From JAEELC01 sp963621965 (GTDB lineage Bacteria > Bacillota_I > Bacilli_A > Acholeplasmatales > Anaeroplasmataceae), in NCBI GenBank assembly GCA_963621965.1, contig CAVFGN010000050.1, forward strand, positions 1 to 9,364: a stretch of DNA of 9,364 nucleotides, read 5' to 3'. The notes below the pieces were generated by a model that was not told where the DNA came from, searched no databases, and saw only the letters and a list, made by a program, of their open reading frames with translations. This document shows, one piece after another, positions 1 through 7,291 of this stretch (position 1 is its first letter; each line of letters begins with the position of its first letter). Made by a program: the position numbers and the translations under genes.

Positions 1-302
1 TGGAGTTATAGTAGACTCTAGCTTTTTATATTTACACAAACTTTATGTTACTCTCAATAATTATTTATAGAATTCTTATGTTCTAATTTTTTATCCAAAA
101 AAATAGTAATAAATTTAGAGTACAATTTCTAAGTCAAAAAAAAAGAACTGTTTAAAAACTTTCGTTTTTTACAGTTCTTTTCTAATTTAAATAATGATTA
201 ATTTATTAATTGTTTAATTCATCAGTTTTATTGCAAACTAGACATCTTTATATAAACAATATTTATAAATTGATTTTCATTATTTAATATTTATTAAATT
301 AT
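1..302. other. Non-coding AT-rich intergenic region
   Basis: I see no supportable gene here. On the plus strand all three frames hit stops within the first 70 bases; frame 2 stays open from the window edge for 22 codons to a TAG at 68-70, which is too short to call as a gene end. The minus strand has no ATG with an open frame leaving the left edge. The only structured element is the hairpin at 141-181. The part between that hairpin and the stop of the giant gene (182-302) is low-complexity A/T, with no sign of a promoter or RNA gene that I could defend. Confidence 0.7.
136..181 (-). terminator. Rho-independent terminator downstream of the giant surface-protein gene
   Basis: An 11-bp perfect stem joins AAAAGAACTGT (141-151) to ACAGTTCTTTT (171-181). 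It extends inward through an AAAAAC/GTTTTT pairing past a small bulge to a TTTC-type loop. Read on the minus strand, the run of nine A at 136-144 gives a U-tract at the 3' side of the stem, so it fits termination of the transcript whose stop codon lies about 120 nt upstream at 303. The plus-strand side has a shorter T-run, so some bidirectional activity toward a plus-strand transcript entering from the left is possible. Confidence 0.8.
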
Positions 303-3300
303 CTATTTAGCGTTCTTTTTTGGCATATATAAGTATACTAAGTATACAGCTAAAAGAATAGCTAAAACAGAAAGTAGTGAAAGCCATACAATTTGTGATA
401 CAGGAATTACTCCACCGAATAATCCTAGTGCACATAATTTATTGCTTCTTCTTTTATTCATACATAGTTTAACTGCGATAAGAACAATTTCTATAGCTAC
501 AACTATTGCAAGAACAATAATTAACCATGTAGCTGAACCTGTGTTATTAACAACGATTGAGAATTCAGATAATTCAGTTACGCTAAATATTGCATAATCG
601 CCATCAATAGTATAATCAATATTTCTTACATCGCCTTCATGTAAATGAAGAATACGGAATGTTTTACCATTTGCATTATCTGGAATTAGAAGTTTAATAG
701 TTAATCTTCCACTTGGTTCAATACTTACGCCTTCACTATAAAGTGAGATATCATATACAGCAGCTACTACTTCATCACGTTTTACATTTGCTTTAATTTC
801 ACTTGGAACAACTTCTTCTTTTGTAACAGAAAGTTCTACATTAGGGTTAGTACCACCCTCTTCAGATACGATTACATTAGGTTTAGTTGTACTATCGTTA
901 TTATCAGTGTTTTCAATTACCGCTTTTTTAATTATAAGAGTAGCACTCATATCATCGATAGCATTATAGTTTGTAAAGTTACCATTAAATTTAGCAATAA
1001 CAGTGTATTCTCCGCTATCAACCTTATCATTGTTTTCGTATGTAACAGTTACACCACTTGGAAGTGTACTTTCATCAATACTAAGACTATGTGTATTAGA
1101 ATCATAGACTACAGTCTTACCTTCAAATGTTACACGAGACATATCATAACTAGCTTTTGCAATACTCCACTTAACGTCAAGAGTTCCACTAAAGTTACCA
1201 GATGCAGTGATTACTAGAGTATATTTACCAGCATTTGTAGCACTATTACCACTTACCTTGTAAGTAACATTTAGTTTATCAACGTTTACTGATTTTATAT
1301 CTTGTGTTTGTTCAACACCATTATAAGTAAGAGAATCACCTAATGTTACAGTTGCATTTTTAATATCTTTTGTTTTAATTGTAAGTTTTGCAGTTTTATC
1401 AGCGATAGTATTGTAGTTTTCACTATCTCCTGTGAAACTTGCGACTACAGTGTATTCGCCAGCATTAACAGCCGCAGCTACTACATTACCATTTTTATCA
1501 GTAATTTCATAACTAACACGAACCCCACTAGGAAGTGTCTCGTTTATAACTAGAATATGTTCTTTAGAGTCATAAGTTAAAGAGCTATCCTCAAACTTAA
1601 TATTACTCATGTCATATGTTGCTTTATTTACAGTTACTTTTACACTTTGAACGTAATAACCGTTTTCATATCCGCTAACATTTGACCAATCATAGTTATC
1701 ACTATCAACCCTTACCTTTATACCATAAGCTGTATTTTGGCTATCAGATACACTTGGTTTAATTGTACCATCTACCCAAGTCCAGTCGTTAGTTAATTCA
1801 ATTTTAGATAGAGTATCACCATAAGTTAACTCTTTTGAAATTGTAGGAATAGAAGGTTTAACAGAATCTGTTACTTCTGCTTTGTTAATCTTTACAGTAA
1901 TTGTAGTAGTATAATAACCATCTTTATATCCAACAATCTTAGACCAATCGTAGTTAGTATCATCTACTTTTAAAGTTATACTATAAGTTGTCTTTTCACT
2001 ATCAGATACACTTGGTTTAATTGTACCATCAACGAAAGCCCAACCATCAGTTAAAGTAATAAGCGAAAGAGCATCACCATATGTTAATTCAGTAGTAATT
2101 GTAGGAACTGTTGGTGTTTTTGGAGTAGGTTTAACAACATTAATTTGTCCGTCTGAGCCGATTACAACTTTGATGTTGTCGCCTTCTGCAGTTGCCTCTC
2201 TTGTATCACTATAAGTAGTTCCACCAATAGTAACTGATCCTGATTTAGGAACCATTACAGTTATTGTACCATCTTTACTAATTTCAATAGTAACTTCATT
2301 TTTAGAATCGCCTTGAATCCTAGTACCATCAATATCAACAATGCCGTTTGCAGGAATTTTTACAGTATCTATTCCTTTTTCTGCGTCAGCTGTAACAGTA
2401 ATTGTATCGCTTCCTGAATCTAATGGATTTAAAACAGGTTTACCAGATACACCAGTTACTGCTTCACCATCGTTAAGATCAAGAGAACCACTTGAAAGTG
2501 TTCTTGTTACAGTACCATCATTACTAATTGTAAATTCAGCATTGTCAGAATTTGCAGTATATGTTTTACCACCAAATTCGAAACTATCACCGTTTCTAGC
2601 AATAGTAACCTTACCACCATCTTCTGTCTTTTCTACAGTTACATTGCTTGTATTTGTATTTAGAACATCTATAACAAGATCTTCATTACTACTATTTTTA
2701 CCAAAATATACTTTGTTTGATTCACCACTAGGAACAACTACTTTGTCCCCTTTGTTAGTAAGTTCAATTTTAGAAAGAGAGAATGAACCATTGTCTTCAC
2801 CTGAAGTATAAGTTATAGTTCCAATTGTTACAGATTCACCTTTTTTAACATTTGAAACAACGCCTTTATCAGCATCAAGTATCACTGTTGAGTTTTTTGG
2901 AGCTGTTACACTAACAGTTTCAGTATCATTTGTTTTAACTAATACAGAAGTTTTGTCAGTCACAAGAGCTTTACCTTCTACAAGAGTAAGATTATCGGTA
3001 CCAATTAAAACCTTTGTTTCTTTACCATCTTCGCTCTTTTCAACTCCAAAAATTGTCTTTCCTTTATATGTCGCGCTAGCACCATTAGAAAGAGTAACAT
3101 ATTGATTACTATTTTCTTTACTTAAAATGAATGTATCGTTTGCTTTTCCAATAAACGAAATATCGCCCATTGTAACAATACCATTTGCATTTAATTGAAG
3201 AGTACCATTAGTGTCAACATTATATTTAGCTTCACTCTTAAATGTATAATCAGCGCTAAATATTGTTGCAGTTAAAACACCTGTTGTCAAACCTGCACCA

Positions 3301-6300
3301 GAGTCAAGTTTTACACTTTGTTCATTAAGAGTGATTTTTGTATCATCTTTAGTAGCTGTAATGCTATTTGTACCACTTACAGTTGTACCATTATTTACTT
3401 TAATAGAACCGCTAAGTAAATCTATATTCTTTGCATTTGTATCACTTGAAGACATAGCAATTTGCGTACTTGCATCACATGCAGTGTAGCTTGTCTTAGT
3501 TTCTGGAGTAGATGCAAGCGCAACCTCTACTTTATCACTAACACTGCTTAATGTAAGACTCGGATTCTTATCAACACCTCTACCATTAATTTTAATATTT
3601 CCTGTAGTAGCAGTGTATATATAATTACCCATAATTACAGATTGGCCTTGTTTTAAATCAAAACTAAATTCTTCAGTTAAAGCACTTTGTTCATAACTTA
3701 TAGAGCCCTTAAGAACAGTTACGTTGCCACTAGCATCAATACTTAACTCAACATCACCTGTATATGAAATGCCTTTAATTGTAATCTTACCTGGATTTGC
3801 AACTACTTTTAGACTTCCGTCAGCGTTGATATCAACACTTACTTCGCCTGTTGTAGCTGTAATTTCAGTATCTTTAATCTTAGCTATTCCACCTTCTTGG
3901 ATAACTGCTTTGCCTGTACCGTCTGTATTTGCAGATACAGTCATTGTTGTATTACCAAGATTTTCTACTTGAGTGCTAGCTTTACCTACAGTAATTTTTC
4001 CGTCTTTAGCTAACTTAACTTCGCCTTCACTAAGTGTAATGTTACCACTTGCATCAATTACAAATTTAGTTTCTGAATCACCAACATTGTAATTTGTGTC
4101 GCCGATTGTAACTTTACCATTTGCAGGAACAGTTACACTAGATTTTCCTGATTCAGGATCATTTGTTTTAACAGTAATCTCACTATTACCATTATTTTGA
4201 ACCTTTGTTTTATTAGTTCCTACAGAAACACTACCGTCATTTGTAAGAGTAAATGTACCATTGATTAAATCAATGTTCTTAGTGTCTGTATCGCTTGTAG
4301 ACATAGCAAATTGTGTATTAGCAACAACAGCAGTGTATGTAGTCTTTGTGTTTGAATTTTCTTTAAGAGCAACTTCAACAGAGTTACCTACATTGTTTAA
4401 TACAACACAAGGATTGTCTTGACCATTTGGCTTAAGTGTAACATCTCCGTAAGTAGAACTATCACTAGGAGAGTATACATATTTACCATAAATAGTTTTT
4501 AAACCTACTAGCAATTTATATTCACTAGTTAATGTTAAAATTTCAACAAGAACATTACGAGCGCTTATAAGTTCTCCGGTTGTAGGATCAAAAACGACCT
4601 CACCTTTACCAGTATCATCACCTGTATATTTAACACCATTTAATGTAATAGCATAACCAGATTTAAGACTAACAGTTGTATAATTGTTGGCTTTTGTTGT
4701 ATCACCAATCACGAAATCAATTTCGTTTGTTACATCAGTAATTTGTGCTTTACCAATGTTTAAACTTCCGCCTGCAAGAACATTTACAGTTGTTTGATCA
4801 TTAGCAGGATAATTTACCTTAACATCAATATCTATGCTACTGTTACTTAAACTAGTATTCTTTATAGAAGTATTCCATTTTGGTTCTTTAATTTCTCCAC
4901 CAGAACCATATTTAACTTCACCAGAGGCAAGTATTAATTCACCATTATTATCAATTACAAACTTTGTGTTAGTTTGACATGTTGTATATTTGTTAATAAC
5001 CAAATTATAATTAACATACTTATTACCTATACCAACAATATTACCAGATGTAGGAACAGTGAAATTGCTTTCGTATTTTTTCCCATTTTCATCATAATTA
5101 GTATAAACAGTAATAATTTCATCAATATTATCTGTGCCTACATTTTTGATTCTAGTATATGGATTTACATTAATTTCTTTGCCTTTTTCTAAATCAACAG
5201 AACCATCACACAAAAGAACATCAGTGCCATAAAATTGACATACCATGCCATTTGTACCAGCAGTGTACTCAATTTCATTACTATATGAATCTTTAAACTT
5301 AACTTTATTATTTGCAGAAACACTTACATTACCTACAAAGTATTCACTATCCTCAATTACACTAACTGTAATGCTACTACTACCTGTATTTTCAACGCAA
5401 GACTCTGCATTCTTATCATAGATTGTTTGTTTACTGCTAAGTTCAACACTACCTTTAAACAAGCAATTATAATAACTTGCATTACCCTTATCATCATATT
5501 GTGCATAAGGAACACATGTCATTCCATCTTTGCCTGCTGTATATTCAACATCGCCGACCAAAATTTTTTTAGACGCAGGAACTACTACCATATAGTTTCC
5601 TTCAGTAACTGAAACTTTAATCTTACAGTCATTATTAACATTTGTTACTTTAGCATCATTAACAAAAATTGCTTGATCATTATCAAGTTCTACTGATCCA
5701 GCTCCTAGTGATGTATAGCTAGAGTCCATGATATTAAATTTAGTTTCTTTGCCACATTTATACGTTACATTTCCAATTTTTATGTCATTAGCTGAAAAAG
5801 TTGTCACTTGATCATATTTAAGGCCACCATCGTTAATAACAGTAACACTAAATAAATCATCAAGATTTGTTGTATTAGTCGTTTTAGCAATCGTTACTCC
5901 TTTTGATCCTGTAGCACTTACAGTACCACACAAGTTTGCTTTCCCACTTTGTACTTCAACAGTTCCACTTGTAAACTTAATAGTATGCTTAGTATTATAT
6001 TCTTCATCTTCATAAATACCAAGAGTTACATTGCTCGTAGCTTTAATTATACCTTCGTAATAATAAGTATAACTATCATAATATTGTTGCCTACTATCTA
6101 ATGTTTTTATTGTGACACCACTTTTCAAAGTAGCTGTCGTTGCCCCAGCAAAATTAACATTTTCGTTTATAATTTCGATTGTTTGTCCACTACTTGCTGC
6201 ATTTAATGCACCAGAAAGTGTTGTATATTTCACGCTGCCAATTTGAGCTTGATAATTTGTATCATCTGCATAAGCAGTGATGCAGCTTCTAGAAACATGC

Positions 6301-6374
6301 ACGAATATCGAAGCAAACATAAATATCGCTAAAAAAAGTGTAAACCACTTTTTATTTTTTATAAAATTAATCAT
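303..6374 (-). CDS. Giant repetitive secreted surface protein (2023 aa) with MBG/YDG-like modules and C-terminal membrane anchor
   Basis: Likely a cell-surface adhesin or structural protein; its ligand is unknown. Residues 1-36 are a signal peptide (basic NKKW, hydrophobic core, likely cleavage after AYA). Residues ~43-150 carry the 'IGSVKYTTLSGALNAA..GQTIEII' pattern of beta-helix (pectin-lyase-like) surface domains. Residues ~193-1414 are degenerate ~88-residue beta-rich repeats of the form VPANGxVxIGxxxYTxG...FxIDxxGxxxLxxGxVxL...VxNxGxxxITV. Two tandem TYGD..DWS modules lie at 1421-1499 and 1508-1585. MBG-like units (YDMS..LPSGV..YTV..F.G...NYN.I) sit at ~1586-1668 and 1739-1818 around a YDG-like unit at ~1669-1738. 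A pre-membrane beta domain covers ~1840-1945. The end is hydrophobic (1949-1971 and ~1985-2016, split by NKRRSNK) with tail PKKNAK; there is no LPXTG, SLH or choline-binding motif. The ATG has a perfect AAGGAGG 6-8 nt upstream. It is transcribed alone. Identity as a surface protein is firm; any specific function is not visible. Confidence 0.93.
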   Translation of the reverse strand: MINFIKNKKWFTLFLAIFMFASIFVHVSRSCITAYADDTNYQAQIGSVKYTTLSGALNAASSGQTIEIINENVNFAGATTATLKSGVTIKTLDSRQQYYDSYTYYYEGIIKATSNVTLGIYEDEEYNTKHTIKFTSGTVEVQSGKANLCGTVSATGSKGVTIAKTTNTTNLDDLFSVTVINDGGLKYDQVTTFSANDIKIGNVTYKCGKETKFNIMDSSYTSLGAGSVELDNDQAIFVNDAKVTNVNNDCKIKVSVTEGNYMVVVPASKKILVGDVEYTAGKDGMTCVPYAQYDDKGNASYYNCLFKGSVELSSKQTIYDKNAESCVENTGSSSITVSVIEDSEYFVGNVSVSANNKVKFKDSYSNEIEYTAGTNGMVCQFYGTDVLLCDGSVDLEKGKEINVNPYTRIKNVGTDNIDEIITVYTNYDENGKKYESNFTVPTSGNIVGIGNKYVNYNLVINKYTTCQTNTKFVIDNNGELILASGEVKYGSGGEIKEPKWNTSIKNTSLSNSSIDIDVKVNYPANDQTTVNVLAGGSLNIGKAQITDVTNEIDFVIGDTTKANNYTTVSLKSGYAITLNGVKYTGDDTGKGEVVFDPTTGELISARNVLVEILTLTSEYKLLVGLKTIYGKYVYSPSDSSTYGDVTLKPNGQDNPCVVLNNVGNSVEVALKENSNTKTTYTAVVANTQFAMSTSDTDTKNIDLINGTFTLTNDGSVSVGTNKTKVQNNGNSEITVKTNDPESGKSSVTVPANGKVTIGDTNYNVGDSETKFVIDASGNITLSEGEVKLAKDGKITVGKASTQVENLGNTTMTVSANTDGTGKAVIQEGGIAKIKDTEITATTGEVSVDINADGSLKVVANPGKITIKGISYTGDVELSIDASGNVTVLKGSISYEQSALTEEFSFDLKQGQSVIMGNYIYTATTGNIKINGRGVDKNPSLTLSSVSDKVEVALASTPETKTSYTACDASTQIAMSSSDTNAKNIDLLSGSIKVNNGTTVSGTNSITATKDDTKITLNEQSVKLDSGAGLTTGVLTATIFSADYTFKSEAKYNVDTNGTLQLNANGIVTMGDISFIGKANDTFILSKENSNQYVTLSNGASATYKGKTIFGVEKSEDGKETKVLIGTDNLTLVEGKALVTDKTSVLVKTNDTETVSVTAPKNSTVILDADKGVVSNVKKGESVTIGTITYTSGEDNGSFSLSKIELTNKGDKVVVPSGESNKVYFGKNSSNEDLVIDVLNTNTSNVTVEKTEDGGKVTIARNGDSFEFGGKTYTANSDNAEFTISNDGTVTRTLSSGSLDLNDGEAVTGVSGKPVLNPLDSGSDTITVTADAEKGIDTVKIPANGIVDIDGTRIQGDSKNEVTIEISKDGTITVMVPKSGSVTIGGTTYSDTREATAEGDNIKVVIGSDGQINVVKPTPKTPTVPTITTELTYGDALSLITLTDGWAFVDGTIKPSVSDSEKTTYSITLKVDDTNYDWSKIVGYKDGYYTTTITVKINKAEVTDSVKPSIPTISKELTYGDTLSKIELTNDWTWVDGTIKPSVSDSQNTAYGIKVRVDSDNYDWSNVSGYENGYYVQSVKVTVNKATYDMSNIKFEDSSLTYDSKEHILVINETLPSGVRVSYEITDKNGNVVAAAVNAGEYTVVASFTGDSENYNTIADKTAKLTIKTKDIKNATVTLGDSLTYNGVEQTQDIKSVNVDKLNVTYKVSGNSATNAGKYTLVITASGNFSGTLDVKWSIAKASYDMSRVTFEGKTVVYDSNTHSLSIDESTLPSGVTVTYENNDKVDSGEYTVIAKFNGNFTNYNAIDDMSATLIIKKAVIENTDNNDSTTKPNVIVSEEGGTNPNVELSVTKEEVVPSEIKANVKRDEVVAAVYDISLYSEGVSIEPSGRLTIKLLIPDNANGKTFRILHLHEGDVRNIDYTIDGDYAIFSVTELSEFSIVVNNTGSATWLIIVLAIVVAIEIVLIAVKLCMNKRRSNKLCALGLFGGVIPVSQIVWLSLLSVLAILLAVYLVYLYMPKKNAK
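327..533 (-). other. C-terminal membrane-anchor region of the giant surface protein
   Basis: Residues 1948-2016 hold a clear transmembrane helix (TWLIIVLAIVVAIEIVLIAV), a short basic loop (MNKRRSNK, expected to be cytoplasmic), a weakly hydrophobic Gly/Pro segment (ALGLFGGVIPVSQ) and a second strong helix (VWLSLLSVLAILLAVYLVYLYM) followed by PKKNAK. Since the bulk is exported, the first helix enters the cytoplasm. The second part either re-enters and crosses back, or forms a two-pass arrangement. This is anchoring by membrane insertion rather than by sortase. Confidence 0.8.
1620..2114 (-). repeat. Two tandem ~80-residue TYGD/DWS modules inside the giant gene
   Basis: Residues 1421-1499 and 1508-1585 align end to end: P-x-I-x-x-ELTYGD-x-LS-x-I-x-L-x-x-x-W-x-(F/W)VDGTIKPSVSDS..T-x-Y-x-I-x-x-x-VD-x-x-NYDWS-x-(I/V)-x-GY-x-x-GYY. 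At DNA level a 32-nt stretch is identical at 1741-1772 and 1999-2030, a spacing of 258 bp (86 codons, in frame). The pattern resembles Ig-like surface repeats of Gram-positive bacteria; the family assignment is from memory. Confidence 0.88.
2133..5798 (-). repeat. Array of degenerate ~88-residue beta-rich repeats in the giant gene
   Basis: Across residues ~193-1414 a recurring phrase marks unit boundaries: VVVPASKKILVGDVEYTAG (~263-281), FTVPTSGNIVGIG (~438-450), VTVPANGKVTIGDTNYNVG (~747-765), VTIARNGDSFEFGGKTYTA (~1256-1274), VKIPANGIVDIDGTRIQG (~1338-1355), VMVPKSGSVTIGGTTYSD (~1373-1390). Between them lie FxIDxxGxxxLxxGxVxL and VxNxGxxxITV. Early boundaries at about residues 193, 271, 359, 447 and 539 give spacings of 78 to 92. 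Alternating polar and hydrophobic residues suggest an elongated beta-solenoid or Ig-like stalk; the fold is inferred. Confidence 0.75.
3366..4670 (-). repeat. Diverged large internal duplication in the giant gene
   Basis: Residues ~569-720 and ~857-1003 are two copies of one ~150-residue segment. The best-preserved part is NxVEVAL....TKT(T/S)YTA....TQ(F/I)AMS(T/S)SDT(D/N)(T/A)KNIDL(I/L)(N/S)G, at residues 665-708 and 948-991, 283 residues apart. The corresponding DNA (4215-4382 and 3366-3533) is visibly similar but diverged, so the duplication is not recent. Confidence 0.8.
6267..6374 (-). other. Signal peptide of the giant surface protein
   Basis: The first 36 residues show a positively charged start (MINFIKNKKW), a hydrophobic core (FTLFLAIFMFASIFV) and an Ala-X-Ala-type site (TAYA before DDTN), so signal peptidase I would cut after residue 36. 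Cys31 is not in a lipobox context, since small residues at -1 to -3 are missing, so a lipoprotein is unlikely. Confidence 0.85.
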
Positions 6375-6380
6375 TTTTAT

Positions 6381-6389
6381 AACCTCCTT
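6381..6389 (-). promoter_or_regulatory. Ribosome binding site of the giant surface-protein gene
   Basis: The minus strand reads AAGGAGGTT, an essentially full match to the anti-Shine-Dalgarno, with 6 nt between it and the ATG at 6372-6374. It is the strongest ribosome binding site in the window and fixes the start codon. It suggests a high translation rate whenever the gene is transcribed. Confidence 0.93.
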
Positions 6390-6400
6390 ATATCTTCTAT

Positions 6401-6429
6401 ATTATATATATATATATGCAAAATTACAA
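6401..6429 (-). promoter_or_regulatory. Sigma-A promoter of the giant gene with a (TA)7 tract in the spacer
   Basis: On the minus strand TTGTAA (6424-6429, 4 of 6 to TTGACA) is followed after exactly 17 nt by a perfect TATAAT (6401-6406). The alternating T/A tract at 6403-6417 fills most of the spacer and runs into the -10. The start site would fall near 6394, leaving a leader of about 20 nt that is little more than the ribosome binding site. Because the -10 is embedded in TA repeats, a shifted TATATA-type -10 is also possible. A change of one TA unit would alter the spacer to 15 or 19 nt. Confidence 0.72.
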
Positions 6430-6468
6430 GAATTTTTACTCCAATCAGAATAATATTTTAGTATATAA

Positions 6469-6498
6469 ATTCGTTTTAATAAGTTATTTTAAACGAAT
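6469..6498. other. Inverted repeat upstream of the giant-gene promoter
   Basis: ATTCGTTT (6469-6476) and AAACGAAT (6491-6498) form a perfect 8-bp inverted repeat around a 14-nt A/T-rich centre, 40-70 bp upstream of the giant gene's -35 and just past the terminator of the preceding gene. The spacing and lack of an adjacent U-tract make it a poor terminator. It could be a regulator-binding dyad, but this is an inference from symmetry only. Confidence 0.35.
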
Positions 6499-6507
6499 AT
6501 TAGAAAT

Positions 6508-6535
6508 AAAAAAAGCCAGATTTTACTCTGGTTTT
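6508..6535 (-). terminator. Rho-independent terminator of the map-trhA unit
   Basis: On the minus strand CCAGA and TCTGG (6527-6531 and 6516-6520) pair around a GTAAAA loop, with AAA/TTT pairs beyond one mismatch, followed by seven U (complement of A6508-6514). The left arm overlaps the TAA stop codon of the PAQR gene. It separates this transcript from the giant gene, which has its own promoter just downstream. Confidence 0.82.
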
Positions 6536-7289
6536 AAATAAATAAATAAAGATACATAGCTATAAAATGTGCAATTGTCCCAAATAAAACAAATATATGC
6601 CAAATAAAGTGGGCACCGCCTTTGTTTCTAAGTAGACCAAAAGGAATCATTCCAAGTGTATAGATTACGCCACCAATAAAAATCCATAATGCAAAATGAA
6701 AATCATACTTAATCCACGAAGGCACCATGAATAAAGCCGACCATCCACCTGCAAAATATAAAGGAAAATTTATTTTTCTTGTTTTGTTAGGACCAAATAT
6801 ACAAGTAAATGTAATACCTATTATAAATAATACCCACATAACAATAAAATAAATTATACCAATAGTGTGACCTGCGCTACCATATACTCTTTCAAGAAGC
6901 ACTAATTGTATAGGTGCAAAAGTTCCCGCAATAAGTAAATAAATTGATGTGTAGTCAAATCTTCTCCAAATTCTTTTCACTTTAAGTCCCCATTTAAACG
7001 AATGGTATAAACAAGAATTCAAGTACATTATAAACATACAAGTCATAAATATTATTGCGGAGAATAACATTACCTTGTTAGTTGATTTTTGTATCAATAA
7101 TATAAGACCAATTAGTGAAAGTATTGCGCCCAAGCCGTGGCTTACCGCACTACCTATTTCTTCTAACACACTTCTTTTAGGAGGTTCATCGTAGTTTTTT
7201 TGAGGTCTATTTAATTTTTCAATACGGTTATTATTCTTTTTGATAAACTTTTCAGTTTTATCTATTTCTTTGTAAATATATTCTTTCAT
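6534..7289 (-). CDS. trhA: PAQR / hemolysin III family membrane protein (TrhA/YqfA type)
   Basis: A 251-residue, seven-helix integral membrane protein. Family hallmarks are in order: EEIGSAVSHG (Glu43/44, His51), SCLYHSF (Ser92, His96), FDYTSIYLLIAGTFAP (Asp112) and the C-terminal HFIWHIFVLFGTIAHF (His227, His231, His241), the Ser/His/Asp set expected to bind a metal inside the membrane. Bacterial members are linked to membrane lipid homeostasis; the name 'hemolysin' is historical and does not predict toxin activity. The protein has a ~40-residue charged N-terminal extension (Lys/Asn/Glu-rich) before the first helix, longer than in the usual ~210-220-residue members. The ATG lies 2 nt after the methionine aminopeptidase stop and has no good Shine-Dalgarno sequence of its own, so translational coupling is likely. 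Confidence 0.92.
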   Translation of the reverse strand: MKEYIYKEIDKTEKFIKKNNNRIEKLNRPQKNYDEPPKRSVLEEIGSAVSHGLGAILSLIGLILLIQKSTNKVMLFSAIIFMTCMFIMYLNSCLYHSFKWGLKVKRIWRRFDYTSIYLLIAGTFAPIQLVLLERVYGSAGHTIGIIYFIVMWVLFIIGITFTCIFGPNKTRKINFPLYFAGGWSALFMVPSWIKYDFHFALWIFIGGVIYTLGMIPFGLLRNKGGAHFIWHIFVLFGTIAHFIAMYLYLFI

Positions 7290-7291
7290 AA

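Noticed and set aside
1..70. Plus-strand open frame entering from the left edge (22 codons to TAG at 68-70)
   Set aside because: Too short to tell from chance, with no recognisable protein end.
2341..2811. Open reading frame of 156 codons on the plus strand inside the giant gene
   Set aside because: It lies wholly antisense to a strongly supported coding frame, has no ribosome binding site or recognisable domain, and its Ser/Pro/Val/Leu-rich translation mirrors the Thr/Val/Gly codons of the repeat protein.
3724..3972. Plus-strand open frame of 82 codons
   Set aside because: Antisense shadow of the giant gene's repeat region, with no start signals and no family resemblance.
4974..5612. Plus-strand open frames of 72 and 61 codons, rich in Ile/Asn and Phe/Thr
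   Set aside because: Antisense shadows of the giant gene. The hydrophobic look comes from reading AT-rich codons in reverse and is not evidence of small membrane proteins.
2133..5798. Repeat region considered as a CRISPR array or DNA-level tandem repeat
   Set aside because: Similarity is at the protein level over ~88 residues with diverged DNA, an intact reading frame runs through it, and there are no short identical repeats with unique spacers.
6267..6374. Giant protein as a lipoprotein via Cys31
   Set aside because: The residues before Cys31 (VSRS) do not fit a lipobox, and a better signal peptidase I site follows at AYA.
6403..6417. TA tract as a replication origin or DNA-unwinding element
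   Set aside because: There are no DnaA boxes (TTATNCACA) nearby and no origin-associated genes. A promoter context explains its position better.
6534..7289. Reading the PAQR protein as a true hemolysin or virulence factor
   Set aside because: The family name is historical. Sequence shows only a seven-helix PAQR membrane protein, and members occur widely in harmless bacteria.
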